Positions 48,469 to 58,361 of a DNA stretch of 64,000 nt are shown here, one piece after another (the stretch's first letter is position 1; each line of letters opens with the position of its first letter). Source of the stretch: Cognaticolwellia aestuarii (GTDB lineage Bacteria > Pseudomonadota > Gammaproteobacteria > Enterobacterales > Alteromonadaceae); the NCBI RefSeq assembly GCF_002000025.1, contig NZ_MUZV01000001.1, positions 496,001 through 560,000 on the forward strand, read 5' to 3'. Under the pieces are notes generated by a model that did no database searches, was not told the origin of the DNA, and saw nothing but the letters and a program-made list of their open reading frames with translations. The position numbers and the translations under genes were made by a program.

Positions 48469-50133
48469 TTATGTACTCTCCATCATTTTATCATTCGCGG
48501 TGTTAGGTGGTACTAATGGCCAAACATTATCTTGTGCATCAATTTTTATTTGTAGCAAGTAAGGCCCATCATGTTCTAGCATTTCTTCAATTGCGGCAGT
48601 TACTTGCGATTTTTTTGTGATTGATTTTGCTTTGATATCAAAGGCATTAGCTAACATGACAAAATCAGGATTATCAGCTAAATCTGTTTCACTTAATCGA
48701 CCATTAAAGAATAAATCTTGCCACTGTCTCACCATGCCCAATTTAGCATTATCAATAAGTACAATTTTAACTGGCAACTGGAAACGTTTAATGGTGGAAA
48801 GCTCTTGCACGTTCATCATAAATGAACCATCCCCCGAAACGGCAATAATACAATCTGTTGGACGGCTCACTTGTGCCCCAACAGCTGCCGGCACCCCAAA
48901 TCCCATGGTACCCATACCGCCACTGGTTAAAAAATTACTCGGATCGTCAAATAGCATATGTTGTGCCGCCCACATTTGGTGCTGGCCCACATCAGTAGTA
49001 ACACAAGTATTTTCTGGCATATTATCACTGATTTCTTTTAACACCGCGGGGGCAAAAATTGACTCTCCAGGGTGGTTATAATCCCATGAAAAATCCGTTT
49101 TCATCATTTGACATTTTTCTTGCCAATGAATGATAGATAATGGAATAGCTAATGCAGGTAAATTTACCTTTAAATCACCAAGAATCGCAGCGTCAGCGAC
49201 ACGACGTTTATTAATTTCTGCGGTATCAATATCAAAATGAATAACTTTAGCGTTAGGCGCAAATTCATTTAACTTACCGGTTACTCGGTCATCAAAACGT
49301 GCCCCAACAGCAATTAATAAATCACATTCTTGTACCGCTAAATTAGCCGCTTTAGTACCGTGCATGCCTAACATGCCTAAATAATTTTCATCTGTGGGAT
49401 CAATAGTACCTAAACCTTTCAGAGTAGAAACACTCGGCACTCCTGTAGTTTTAGCAAAAGCCCTCAATTCATCAATGGCATTTGCCATACCAACACCACC
49501 ACCCACGTATAAAATAGGCTGTTTAGTTTGACTCAATAGTGCAATAGCACTACCAACATTAGCAGGAGGTAGCTTTACTTTGTTTTTTAAATTAACTAAA
49601 TGATCTAAACAGCCATTAACTTCTGCCAACTGAATATCTTTAGGAATATCAACAAGAACAGGACCCTGTCTACCTTCAAGTGCAATAGCAAAAGCTTGAT
49701 GCAACACGGCTGCTAAATCATTAATGTCAGTCACTTGAAAAGAATGCTTAGTACAAGCAAGCGACAAACCAAAAATATCAATTTCTTGAAAAGCATCAGA
49801 GCCCATGGCTGCGGTGGCCACTTGCCCCGTGATAGCAACAACAGGAATTGAATCTGCTAAAGCATCGGCAAGGCCTGTAATTAAATTTGTTGCACCAGGG
49901 CCTGAGGTCGCTAAACAGACCCCAACTTTACCTGATGCTCGAGCGTAACCTACCGCTGAAAATGCAGCTCCTTGTTCATGCCGGCACAGAAAGTGTTCAA
50001 CATTACTATCGTATAGCGCATCGTAGATTGGCATTATTGCGCCACCTGGGTAGCCAAAAACATGCTCAACGCCATGCTGCTCTAACACATTAAATAATAA
50101 GCCGCCGCCAGTTAATTTTTTTTCAGTTGTCAT
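48469..50133 (-). CDS. ilvG: Acetolactate synthase II large subunit
   Basis: 554 residues. The catalytic Glu is E53 (HEQGAAF). The TPP-binding motif begins [12 protein letters not shown] and ends with the expected Asn, and an FAD-binding middle domain is present. It condenses pyruvate with pyruvate or 2-oxobutanoate, the first common step to valine, leucine and isoleucine. The reading frame is intact, unlike ilvG of E. coli K-12. The ribosome site is weak. It is preceded by the ilvL leader and attenuator. Confidence 0.97.
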   Translation of the reverse strand: MTTEKKLTGGGLLFNVLEQHGVEHVFGYPGGAIMPIYDALYDSNVEHFLCRHEQGAAFSAVGYARASGKVGVCLATSGPGATNLITGLADALADSIPVVAITGQVATAAMGSDAFQEIDIFGLSLACTKHSFQVTDINDLAAVLHQAFAIALEGRQGPVLVDIPKDIQLAEVNGCLDHLVNLKNKVKLPPANVGSAIALLSQTKQPILYVGGGVGMANAIDELRAFAKTTGVPSVSTLKGLGTIDPTDENYLGMLGMHGTKAANLAVQECDLLIAVGARFDDRVTGKLNEFAPNAKVIHFDIDTAEINKRRVADAAILGDLKVNLPALAIPLSIIHWQEKCQMMKTDFSWDYNHPGESIFAPAVLKEISDNMPENTCVTTDVGQHQMWAAQHMLFDDPSNFLTSGGMGTMGFGVPAAVGAQVSRPTDCIIAVSGDGSFMMNVQELSTIKRFQLPVKIVLIDNAKLGMVRQWQDLFFNGRLSETDLADNPDFVMLANAFDIKAKSITKKSQVTAAIEEMLEHDGPYLLQIKIDAQDNVWPLVPPNTANDKMMEST

Positions 50134-50264
50134 GTTTATGTTTACTTTTAAACCATAAATTATGCATTAGCTATTCATTCTCACTAATTTATATTTTTTA
50201 TAGCTTTTAAGTACTCTCCCAAAAGTAGTCATGCCAATGTGCTTGACGAAATTTATAGTTTATA

Positions 50265-50310
50265 TAACAACAAACCCCCCGGTCCTTGCGGAGCGGGGGG
50301 TTTGTTGTTA
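50265..50310 (-). terminator. ilv operon attenuator (terminator stem-loop)
   Basis: The arms TAACAACAAACCCCCCG (50265-50281) and CGGGGGGTTTGTTGTTA (50294-50310) are perfect 17-bp inverted repeats with a 12-nt loop. Read on the minus strand the G-C stem runs into TTTGTTGTT, a U-rich tail. A near copy of the 3' arm, GGGGTATTTGTTG, overlaps the end of ilvL (50336-50348). It can pair with the 5' arm instead (11 of 13), giving an antiterminator. This is the segment 2:3:4 logic of classical attenuation. Confidence 0.85.
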
Positions 50311-50334
50311 TAAGATTTTTTACTTTTCTTTAGT

Positions 50335-50409
50335 TCAACAAATACCCCGCGATGATTTAATAATCACCACGACGAGAATGTTAATAATCACTGAACTATT
50401 TTTTTGCAT
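50335..50409 (-). CDS. ilvL: ilv operon leader peptide
   Basis: A 24-codon frame starts at ATG 50407-50409 and stops at TGA 50335-50337. It reads MQKNSSVIINILVVVIIK and then SSRGIC. Eleven of 24 residues are Ile (6), Val (4) or Leu (1), nine of them in the block VIINILVVVII. This is the hallmark of a branched-chain attenuation leader such as E. coli IlvL (32 residues). It is followed after 24 bp by the attenuator stem-loop and then ilvG. A ribosome stalled at the Ile/Val codons would free the antiterminator segment that overlaps the stop codon. The Shine-Dalgarno match is weak. Confidence 0.88.
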   Translation of the reverse strand: MQKNSSVIINILVVVIIKSSRGIC

Positions 50410-50470
50410 ATTAATCTATATTTTCTGTAATTTTATTGATTTTAGTTTTGCCGTTTCCAGCCTATTTAAA

Positions 50471-50500
50471 TTAGTACCATAGCTCTAATAACAAGCGCAA
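50471..50500 (-). promoter_or_regulatory. Candidate promoter of ilvL-ilvGMEDA
   Basis: On the minus strand TTGCGC (50500-50495) and TACTAA (50476-50471) are 18 bp apart, which would put the transcript start about 55 nt before the ilvL ATG. Judged by eye. Confidence 0.4.
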
Positions 50501-50637
50501 GTGTTTTTACACTAATTTTGAAATTAAGCTGTCTCTATGATTAATTTCTATCGTTTTTGCCGGTTTATTTTTTCGCAAAAAAAATATTAATTAACTACAC
50601 TTACGTAAAGTATTAGTGAAAGTAAAAATGGATTTTT

Positions 50638-52158
50638 ATGACCTTAGCCTGTGTTTTTAGTAGAGCGCGTGTTGGCCTCGAATCTCCGTTAGTCACGGTT
50701 GAGGTGCACTTAGCCAATGGCTTGCCGGCATTCAATATTGTTGGCTTACCGGAAACATCTGTTCGAGAAGCCAAAGATCGTGTGCGCAGCGCCATTATCA
50801 ACTGTGGCTACGAATTTCCTGCTAAACGTATCACAGTAAATTTAGCACCCGCCGATTTACCCAAGGAGGGTGGGCGTTTCGATCTACCTATCGCTTTAGG
50901 TATTCTTGCCGCGGCTCAACAACTTCCAGAAGCAGATTTAAAAAACTATGAGTTTGCCGGTGAACTAGCATTATCAGGCGAGCTGCGCGCTATTATTGGT
51001 GAAATACCCATGGCAATGGCTTGTCAAAAAAGTGGTAGAACGTTAGTGATACCCAGTGAAAATGCCGAGCAAGCAAGCTGGGTTCAAAATGTAAAAATAT
51101 TAAGCCTTTCACACCTGAGTCAACTATTTCCTCATTTCCTCAAGCAAAAAACTTTACCACTTGTCGAGACCAAAACGCTACAAGCCTACAATACGAAAAG
51201 TGAACATGATATTGCAGATGTTGTCGGTCAACCGCTAGCGAAACGAGCATTAGAAATTGCGGCAAGCGGTGGGCATAACTTATTATTTATTGGTCCTCCT
51301 GGCACAGGAAAAACTATGTTGGCAAGTCGATTGCCGGGTATTTTACCAGCAATGACTGAACAAGAAGCCTTATCAAGTGCCGCTATCCAGTCTATTTGCC
51401 ATAAAAATATCAGTCCAGAATCATGGTTAACAAGACCATTTCGCGCACCACATCATACCGCGTCATCAGCGGCACTAGTCGGCGGTGGCAGTCACCCTCA
51501 GCCCGGTGAAATTTCATTAGCCCATAATGGCGTACTGTTTCTAGACGAGCTGCCTGAGTTTGAACGCAAGGTACTAGATGTTTTGCGCGAACCCATGGAG
51601 TCGGGTGAGGTCACCATATCGCGCGCTCTGCTCAAACAAACGTTCCCGGCACAATTTCAACTTGTCGCCGCAATGAACCCAAGTCCAACCGGCTTTTACA
51701 ATGACAAACGTAGCACACCAGAACAGGTTTTACGTTACCTGAACAGACTGTCAGGTCCGTTTTTAGATCGTATCGATATTCAAATCGAAGTCACCCGGCT
51801 ACCGCGGGGTATGTGGGCAAATGAAACGGAGAAAGGAGAATCTAGTCATACCATTCAAAAAAGAGTAAGCGACTGTTATCAAAAACAAATAAAACGTCAA
51901 GGTAAGGTAAACGCACAATTAGGTAGCGCCGAAGTAAGAAATTACTGCCAACTTGACTCTGAAGATAATGAGTTTTTAGAATTGGCCATTGAAAAGCTCA
52001 ACCTATCCACAAGAGCACATCACAAAATTTTAAAAATCTCCAGAACCCTTGCCGATATGGAGTCAGTCGAGCATATAGAACGAAAACATCTCATTGAAGC
52101 ACTTTCCTATCGTGCTATGGATAGAATACTGCGACATTTAACAGATGCTATTGCATAA
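50638..52158 (+). CDS. comM: YifB/ComM family Mg-chelatase-like AAA+ ATPase
   Basis: 506 residues, the E. coli YifB length. The N-terminal Lon-protease-like domain (about 1-170; VEVHLANGLPAFNIVGLPETSVREAKDRV in part) is followed by the AAA+ domain with Walker A GPPGTGKT (219-226), FLDELPEF and AMNPSPTG. The C-terminal Mg-chelatase domain ends with YRAMDRILRHLTD. ComM is a helicase that extends recombination branches during natural transformation, so the gene hints at DNA uptake ability. It is divergent from ilvL, as in E. coli. Confidence 0.95.
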   Translation: MTLACVFSRARVGLESPLVTVEVHLANGLPAFNIVGLPETSVREAKDRVRSAIINCGYEFPAKRITVNLAPADLPKEGGRFDLPIALGILAAAQQLPEADLKNYEFAGELALSGELRAIIGEIPMAMACQKSGRTLVIPSENAEQASWVQNVKILSLSHLSQLFPHFLKQKTLPLVETKTLQAYNTKSEHDIADVVGQPLAKRALEIAASGGHNLLFIGPPGTGKTMLASRLPGILPAMTEQEALSSAAIQSICHKNISPESWLTRPFRAPHHTASSAALVGGGSHPQPGEISLAHNGVLFLDELPEFERKVLDVLREPMESGEVTISRALLKQTFPAQFQLVAAMNPSPTGFYNDKRSTPEQVLRYLNRLSGPFLDRIDIQIEVTRLPRGMWANETEKGESSHTIQKRVSDCYQKQIKRQGKVNAQLGSAEVRNYCQLDSEDNEFLELAIEKLNLSTRAHHKILKISRTLADMESVEHIERKHLIEALSYRAMDRILRHLTDAIA

Positions 52159-52168
52159 TAAATAAACT

Positions 52169-53041
52169 TTAAATACTAGCAAAGAAAGCTTTAATTAATG
52201 GCTGCTCTTTACTTTGATTTAAACAACAAACTCCCAGATCAAAAGGCGCTATTTCACCAACATCTGCTAAGTATTGTACGCGATCTTTTACCGGACTATT
52301 TTCAACTACAACCTGTGGCACAATCCCAACACCGCATCCCAAAGCCACCATGCTAACCAAAGCCTCATGACCTGAAACCGTTGCGTAAATATTGGCTTTA
52401 CCTTGCTGCTTCTTACGATACCAGTATTCGAAACGCTTACGCGCAGGACCATGTTCAGGCAAAATAATCGGAATTTCCGACCAAGAAAAATCTTGCTGAA
52501 TTTGCTGCTGAACACGACAGACCATAGTTGGAGCAATAACGGATAAGGGTATTTTTGCTAAATGCTCAAAGGTAAAAATACGTGATAATTGCTCGGGCTT
52601 GGCGGCAATAGCAAAATCTACCGCCTGTTTTTCTACTTGCTCGAGTGCGTCAGCGGCATCGCCTGTCGTTAGCATAATTTCGACTAGCGGATGCTGCTGC
52701 CGAAAACGTTCTAACAGTGGCGGCAAGTGGCTATAAGCTGCTGTAACTGAACAATAAATATGTAATTTACCTTGTAACTCTGCTTGTTTTTGATTCAATG
52801 AGAGTTGTAATAATTGCCACTGTTCCAGTTGTTGCTCTGCAAATTGATAAAACTGCTTTCCTGCCTCACTCAAGACTACAGTACGATTATCTCGATGTAA
52901 TAAAGCGCTACCTACCTCATGTTCTAAGCGCTGAATAACTCGACTGAGTGTTGAAGGGCTAACATGATGAAGTTCAGCGGTTTTTCCAAAATGCAGAGAT
53001 TTTGATAAATCGACAAACATACGCAAAGACTTAAGTTCCAA
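52169..53041 (-). CDS. ilvY: LysR-type activator IlvY
   Basis: 290 residues. The N-terminal HTH (HFGKTAELHHVSPSTLSRVIQRLE) and the stretch IYCSVTAAYSHLPPLL and LTTGDAADALEQV match E. coli IlvY closely. It senses acetohydroxy-acid substrates and activates ilvC. It is divergent from ilvC, and the 172-bp gap holds a perfect palindrome with the LysR T-N11-A shape. It converges with comM, 10 bp apart. Confidence 0.95.
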   Translation of the reverse strand: MELKSLRMFVDLSKSLHFGKTAELHHVSPSTLSRVIQRLEHEVGSALLHRDNRTVVLSEAGKQFYQFAEQQLEQWQLLQLSLNQKQAELQGKLHIYCSVTAAYSHLPPLLERFRQQHPLVEIMLTTGDAADALEQVEKQAVDFAIAAKPEQLSRIFTFEHLAKIPLSVIAPTMVCRVQQQIQQDFSWSEIPIILPEHGPARKRFEYWYRKKQQGKANIYATVSGHEALVSMVALGCGVGIVPQVVVENSPVKDRVQYLADVGEIAPFDLGVCCLNQSKEQPLIKAFFASI

Positions 53042-53079
53042 ATTTATTCCTTAACTACCACATTTAACCGAAACTGTAT

Positions 53080-53094
53080 TGCATATTATGCAAC
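53080..53094. promoter_or_regulatory. Probable IlvY operator
   Basis: TTGCATATTATGCAA is a perfect 15-bp palindrome with the T-N11-A core of LysR-type regulators, between ilvY and ilvC. A half-site TGCAA follows at 53102-53106. A -10-like TATGAT (53139-53144) without a good -35 agrees with activator-dependent ilvC transcription. Confidence 0.65.
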
Positions 53095-53213
53095 ACTACA
53101 ATGCAAATATATCATTTTAAGCAAGGTAATATTTCAGCTATGATGTTTACAAGCTCAAAAATTGATAAATTTATAAAGGTTTCTTGGTGAAAAACCAAGT
53201 ACAGGAGATTAAA

Positions 53214-54698
53214 ATGGCTAACTATTTCAATACTTTAAGTTTGCGTGAAAAATTGGCGCAATTAGGCAAATGTCGCTTTATGCAACGAGAAGAGTTCAGT
53301 GACGGTTGTAATTTTATTAAAGATTGGAATATTGTCATTGTCGGTTGTGGTGCTCAAGGTCTCAACCAAGGTTTAAACATGCGCGATTCTGGTTTGAATA
53401 TCTCTTATGCTTTACGTGATGCAGCCATTGCTGAAAAACGTCAATCATATCAATGGGCAACAGAAAATGGTTTTACTGTAGGTAATTATCAAGAACTAAT
53501 TCCTCAAGCAGATTTAGTATTAAACCTTACTCCGGACAAGCAGCATACCTCGGCGGTTAACGCTGTTATGCCACTTATGAAACAAGGGGCAACATTGTCT
53601 TATTCGCACGGTTTCAATATTGTTGAAGAAGGCATGCAAATTCGTCCTGATATCACCGTTGTCATGGTAGCGCCTAAATGTCCGGGCACTGAAGTACGTG
53701 AAGAATATAAACGTGGTTTTGGCGTACCAACACTGATTGCAGTACATCCTGAAAATGACCCTCAAGGTAATGGTTTAGCCATTGCTAAAGCCTACGCATC
53801 AGCTACTGGCGGCGATCGCGCAGGTGTTTTAGAGTCTTCGTTTATTGCTGAAGTAAAATCAGATCTAATGGGTGAACAAACCATTCTTTGTGGCATGTTA
53901 CAAACCGCAGCGGTATTGGGACATAAACAATTAATTGCCCAAGGTATGGACGCTGCATACGCACGTAAATTATTGCAATACGGCATTGAAACTACCACCG
54001 AAGGCTTAAAGCATGGCGGTATTACTAATATGATGGATAGGCTATCAAACCCTGCAAAAATTAAAGCATTTGATATGTCTGAAGAGCTAAAAGTTATTTT
54101 ACGCCCATTATTCGAAAAGCATATGGACGATATTATTGAAGGTCACTTCTCTGCAACCATGATGGAAGATTGGGCCAACGACGATGAAAACCTACTTAAA
54201 TGGCGCGCAGAAACAGCTAAAACATCATTTGAATTAGCCGCAGATTGTTCAACAGAAATCAGCGAGCAGGAATATTACGACAAAGGTATATTTATTGTGG
54301 CCATGATTAAAGCAGGCGTAGAGCTAGCTTTTGAATCTATGGTTGCTGCAGGGATCATTGAAGAATCTGCTTATTATGAGTCGCTGCATGAAACACCGTT
54401 AATCGCTAACTGTATCGCGCGTAATAAGCTATATGAAATGAACGTAGTAATTTCCGATACCGCCGAATATGGTAATTATTTATTCACTCATGCGGCAGTA
54501 CCTTTACTGACGGAATACGCCAATAACTTAACATTAGAACAATTAGGTGAAGGCATATCAGCAAGTGATAACGGTGTTGATAATGTCCGTTTAATTGCGG
54601 TTAATGAAGCCATCCGTAATCATACAGTAGAAGTTGTAGGCAAGAAATTACGGGGTTATATGACCGATATGAAACGTATTGTAGAAGCCAGTAGTTAA
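53214..54698 (+). CDS. ilvC: Ketol-acid reductoisomerase (class II)
   Basis: 494 residues from the ATG at 53214, with AGGAG 6 nt before; the longer frame from 53184 is not conserved. The E. coli-type long form (491) begins MANYFNTL as here. Rossmann motif [14 protein letters not shown], and the duplicated C-terminal knotted domains with [13 protein letters not shown] and [10 protein letters not shown], hold the metal-binding residues. It converts acetolactate and acetohydroxybutyrate to the dihydroxy-acids that IlvD uses. A small CTTGGT/ACCAAG hairpin (53183-53199) sits just before the ribosome site. Confidence 0.97.
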   Translation: MANYFNTLSLREKLAQLGKCRFMQREEFSDGCNFIKDWNIVIVGCGAQGLNQGLNMRDSGLNISYALRDAAIAEKRQSYQWATENGFTVGNYQELIPQADLVLNLTPDKQHTSAVNAVMPLMKQGATLSYSHGFNIVEEGMQIRPDITVVMVAPKCPGTEVREEYKRGFGVPTLIAVHPENDPQGNGLAIAKAYASATGGDRAGVLESSFIAEVKSDLMGEQTILCGMLQTAAVLGHKQLIAQGMDAAYARKLLQYGIETTTEGLKHGGITNMMDRLSNPAKIKAFDMSEELKVILRPLFEKHMDDIIEGHFSATMMEDWANDDENLLKWRAETAKTSFELAADCSTEISEQEYYDKGIFIVAMIKAGVELAFESMVAAGIIEESAYYESLHETPLIANCIARNKLYEMNVVISDTAEYGNYLFTHAAVPLLTEYANNLTLEQLGEGISASDNGVDNVRLIAVNEAIRNHTVEVVGKKLRGYMTDMKRIVEASS

Positions 54699-54706
54699 TT
54701 TTTAAT

Positions 54707-54740
54707 GCACTCAGTTATAGCAAGCACTCAGTTATAGCAA
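54707..54740. repeat. Tandem 17-bp duplication after ilvC
   Basis: GCACTCAGTTATAGCAA occurs twice in direct succession (54707-54723, 54724-54740), 9 bp after the ilvC stop. It looks like a recent slip-strand duplication. Confidence 0.85.
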
Positions 54741-54810
54741 GCCCGCAGCAAGCAGTGATTTATTGCCTTAAGTGAGATCCGCTTTAAGTGGCGTGCTATT
54801 AAGCATTCTT

Positions 54811-54847
54811 AGCGGTGTTGAGTTTGATACCAACACCGCTTTTATTT
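54811..54847 (+). terminator. Intrinsic terminator of ilvC
   Basis: AGCGGTGTTG (54811-54820) pairs with CAACACCGCT (54831-54840), followed by TTTATTT. It lies about 110 bp past the ilvC stop and just before ppnP. Confidence 0.8.
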
Positions 54848-54868
54848 GTCCGAAAATAGGAAGAAATA

Positions 54869-55186
54869 ATGTCCGAACTTAACCATGTCAGTATCACGAA
54901 GATGGCAAATATTTACTTTGATGGTCAAGTGACCAGTAGAAAAGTAACATTTTCCGATGGCTCAATAAAAACCTTAGGTATTATGATGCCCGGTGAATAC
55001 ACATTTTCAACAACTGAAGAAGAGTTGATGGAAATTCAGCAAGGTAATGTCAGCGTATTATTACCTGATAGTAACACTTGGCAAACATTTACTGCCAATC
55101 AAGCATTTGGAGTTCCAGCTAATTCATCCTTTAAAATCAAGGTTATTACTTTAGCCGACTACTGTTGTTCATATATTACTCAGTAA
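54869..55186 (+). CDS. ppnP: Pyrimidine/purine nucleoside phosphorylase PpnP
   Basis: 105 residues, a single cupin-like DUF1255 domain. MPGEYTFSTTEEELMEIQQGNVSVLLPD and VPANSSFKIKV match E. coli PpnP (YaiE, 94 residues) with a short N-terminal extension. It splits nucleosides to base and ribose-1-phosphate. AGGAAG precedes the ATG. It follows the ilvC terminator and converges with a GGDEF gene. Confidence 0.92.
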   Translation: MSELNHVSITKMANIYFDGQVTSRKVTFSDGSIKTLGIMMPGEYTFSTTEEELMEIQQGNVSVLLPDSNTWQTFTANQAFGVPANSSFKIKVITLADYCCSYITQ

Positions 55187-55201
55187 ATAGAGCAAAATAA
55201 A

Positions 55202-57052
55202 CTATCCGTTTTGACAAACCACCACATTACGACCTAAACCTTTCGCTTCATACAGCATAGTATCGGCCTCTGCAATGGCCGAAGCTAAATTTTCAAAGCC
55301 TTCAGCGCTTACTACACCAATACTAATGCTAACTGAAAAATCAATAAAGAATGCTTTAGCATTTTCCTCAACTTTAACTCTTATTTCTTCAGCAAGCGCT
55401 TTTGCTGAATTAATCGACAAACCTTTAGCCATAATAATAAATTCATCGCCGCCCAAACGGCCAAACTCGCATTCTTTAGTTAAGCAACTTTGTGTTTGAT
55501 TAACAATAAAGTTGATAACTTGATCACCAACATGATGCCCTTGGCCGTCATTAACTAGCTTAAAATTGTCAATGTCGAAAAGTAATACAGCTAAACATTC
55601 TGATTTAACCTTTGCTTGTTTGAATAACAAGTCACCTTTTTCTAGAATATAGCGTCGATTAGCAATTCCTGTTAATACATCGGTACACGCTAGTTTTTTA
55701 AATTTACGTCTATTTCTAAGTAAATACCTGATAAGCATCATCATCAAAATTAACGCAACAACACTAAAAGCCAGAAGCTGCCATGTACGCTCTTGTACTA
55801 CTTGCTGATTGATCAATTGCAGCTGTTGAATTTTAATTTTTTGGTTTAATAACTTTTTATCTAACGCATTAGTATTTTGACGATTCAACAAGGTGTTCAC
55901 ATGCATAGTATGCTTTAAAAATAAGCGCCGTTCGGTTATTTCATGATCTAGCTGTAATAAAAACTGATCTCGACTTTGAGCATAATCACCATTAGCGTAT
56001 GCTACTGTCGCTAGTACCCCTGCATCTTTAATTACGTAATCAGGAAAAAATTGCTTTAACTCTGTATACATTAACCGAACTTTCTCAGTTTGGTTATTTC
56101 TTAAATAGAGCAAAATTAGCTGTTGATAACTTTGCTTTATAAAAAATATCTCTTGCGTATATTTGCGAAGCTGCAGCGATTTTTCAAAATAATTTATCGC
56201 TTTTGTCCAATGCTTATTTGCATTGGCTACTAAGCCAGCATTGTAATTCGCAAAAAAAATAAAATCTTCAAAAGCAGGTTGTTGCTTAGCCAACTGAAAC
56301 ATTTCATCAACGTGTTGTTGTGCTTGTGATAGTTCTAGACGCTCTATCGATGTTGCCACCAGACCATGTAACATATTAAACATGTCTTGGTAGTCATTCA
56401 CACTGGCCCATTGCTCATAAGCAGTAGAGAGATATTCATTGGCTTGGTCATAAAGCTGATGATTACGATAAAGGTTACCTGAGGCGTTATAGATCATCCC
56501 AAGAGTGTTAGCAGGCAGCTGATTTTCTTGTGCTAAAGCTAAAGCATCGTCGAGTAAAGCAAGGCCTTCTGACAATTGCATTTTTTTCTCTTTGAAACAA
56601 AAGGCATATTGTACTAATGCTCTAATTTTTACATCAACATCAATAATCCCCTTTGACACCGCTACCGCTAATTTTCGGTCAGGGCAATAAGACTCCACTT
56701 CAAAGTTAATGAGGTAATTTACATAGGAACGTTCAAGTAAGCTTTTTACCAGCATGGTACGTGTTGCATCAGTGGCTGCTGATAACATATCAATTGATTT
56801 GCTAAAGGCATTTAACGCAGAGTTTAGCTGCTTATTTTCCTCAAACACCATACCAAGCTCGTGCTGATACTTTGCTTGCTCTAGTATCGAAGCTGTGGAA
56901 AAATCTGCTTTTATCGACTGTAAATATCGTAATTTTTCTGTGCTAGATAATGTTGTTAAGCGCTGCTCAACTGTCGACATTGTTTGACTAAATACATTAG
57001 ATGAATAATACAGACAAATAAAATTCAGTAATATTACAAATATAAACCTCAT
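55202..57052 (-). CDS. TPR-containing membrane diguanylate cyclase
   Basis: 616 residues. A signal peptide (about 1-22, ending FSQ) leads into a periplasmic helical-repeat region (about 25-370) with TPR-like motifs, for example NTLGMIYNASGNLYRNHQLYDQ (split). A coiled segment, a membrane helix (about 415-437) and a cytoplasmic GGDEF domain (about 450-612) with RLGGDEF follow. The I-site is not conserved (TKEC). It should sense something in the periplasm through the TPR-like domain and make c-di-GMP. It stands alone. Confidence 0.9.
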   Translation of the reverse strand: MRFIFVILLNFICLYYSSNVFSQTMSTVEQRLTTLSSTEKLRYLQSIKADFSTASILEQAKYQHELGMVFEENKQLNSALNAFSKSIDMLSAATDATRTMLVKSLLERSYVNYLINFEVESYCPDRKLAVAVSKGIIDVDVKIRALVQYAFCFKEKKMQLSEGLALLDDALALAQENQLPANTLGMIYNASGNLYRNHQLYDQANEYLSTAYEQWASVNDYQDMFNMLHGLVATSIERLELSQAQQHVDEMFQLAKQQPAFEDFIFFANYNAGLVANANKHWTKAINYFEKSLQLRKYTQEIFFIKQSYQQLILLYLRNNQTEKVRLMYTELKQFFPDYVIKDAGVLATVAYANGDYAQSRDQFLLQLDHEITERRLFLKHTMHVNTLLNRQNTNALDKKLLNQKIKIQQLQLINQQVVQERTWQLLAFSVVALILMMMLIRYLLRNRRKFKKLACTDVLTGIANRRYILEKGDLLFKQAKVKSECLAVLLFDIDNFKLVNDGQGHHVGDQVINFIVNQTQSCLTKECEFGRLGGDEFIIMAKGLSINSAKALAEEIRVKVEENAKAFFIDFSVSISIGVVSAEGFENLASAIAEADTMLYEAKGLGRNVVVCQNG

Positions 57053-57095
57053 CGCCTATCACCTATAATTTATAATTTATACAAAAATATAACTG

Positions 57096-58343
57096 TTAAT
57101 CTCTAATTTGGCCATCCCCAAACACGACGAACTTTTCAGTAGTTAGCGCTGTGAGTCCCATTGGACCAAAAGCATGCAATTTACTTGTAGAAATACCAAT
57201 TTCTGAACCTAATCCTAGTTGACCACCATCAGAAAAGCGTGAAGAAGCATTAACCATTACCACAGAAGAGTTAATACTACGGATAAAACACTGACTCCGC
57301 GTAATATCTTGTGTAACAATAACTTCGGTATGATCTGAACTATACATTTGAATATGCGAGATCGCTTGCGTAAAACTATCAACAACTTTTATCGCTATTT
57401 CTTGGGCCAAATATTCCGCATGATAATCTGCATTAGTTGCCAACACAGCACCAGGAAAGTAAGTTAAGCTTTGCTGACAAGCATGCACCTTTACTTGTGC
57501 GGGTTTTAACGCAAGCACAATTTTCGGCAATAACTCAGCCGCAATATCACCATGTACTAAAACGGTTTCTAATGAGTTGCAGGCACTCGGACGTTGCGTT
57601 TTACCATTAACAAGAATATTAATGGCTTTCGTAAAGTCAGCATATTTATCAATAAATAAATGACAAACCCCTTTAAAGTGCTGAATAACAGGGATTTGGC
57701 TATGCTCTGTAACATAACTAATTAAGCCTTCGCCGCCACGAGGTATCACTAAATCGATACTCTCACGTTGCTTTAATAGCAATTCAATAACGCTACGGCT
57801 AGTATCTGGAATAACAGTAATACAGTTTTTATCAATATTAGCTTGCTCTAGCACTTGGTGTAGGCATGCCGCCAAAGCGATATTACTATGAATGGCTTCG
57901 GAGCCGCCGCGTAGAATAACAGCATTGCCCGATTTCAAGCATAACGCGGCCGACTCAGCGGTTACATTGGGCCGTGCCTCATAAATCATCGCAATAACAC
58001 CTAATGGAATACGCATTTTTCCAACTTGTATACCGTTAGGTCGTAACGCCATATTATTAATATGGCCAATCGGATCATCTAAACGAACAATCTCACGAAT
58101 AGCATTAGCAATTTCATTAACGCCTTGCTCTGTGAGCTTAAGCCTATCAAGCATCGCAGGTGCTAAACCTTTCGTTTGACCAGCGTTAACATCTTTGACA
58201 TTTTCGCTGATAATCGCCGCACAATTGTCGACAATAGCATCCGCCATTTGCAGCAGTAAGCTATTTTTTTCAGCACTGGTTAACTGTGCTACGGTTAAGG
58301 CGGCCTGCTTGGCTAGTGCTGCACTTTTTGCAATATCAAACAT
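57096..58343 (-). CDS. proA: Gamma-glutamyl phosphate reductase
   Basis: 415 residues from the ATG at 58341-58343; a GTG three codons upstream (58350-58352) is also possible but has a poorer ribosome site. The catalytic Cys is in KTQRPSACNSLETVLV; YEARPNVTAESAALCLKSGNAV is the conserved nucleotide-binding region. It reduces glutamyl phosphate to the semialdehyde in proline synthesis. It follows proB in one operon with about 18 bp between. Confidence 0.96.
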   Translation of the reverse strand: MFDIAKSAALAKQAALTVAQLTSAEKNSLLLQMADAIVDNCAAIISENVKDVNAGQTKGLAPAMLDRLKLTEQGVNEIANAIREIVRLDDPIGHINNMALRPNGIQVGKMRIPLGVIAMIYEARPNVTAESAALCLKSGNAVILRGGSEAIHSNIALAACLHQVLEQANIDKNCITVIPDTSRSVIELLLKQRESIDLVIPRGGEGLISYVTEHSQIPVIQHFKGVCHLFIDKYADFTKAINILVNGKTQRPSACNSLETVLVHGDIAAELLPKIVLALKPAQVKVHACQQSLTYFPGAVLATNADYHAEYLAQEIAIKVVDSFTQAISHIQMYSSDHTEVIVTQDITRSQCFIRSINSSVVMVNASSRFSDGGQLGLGSEIGISTSKLHAFGPMGLTALTTEKFVVFGDGQIRD

Positions 58344-58361
58344 ATTTTTCACTCTACACTA

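Noticed and set aside
50628-50637. ATG at 50628 as the comM start
   Set aside because: It is out of frame with comM; the ATG at 50638 matches the family's N-terminus.
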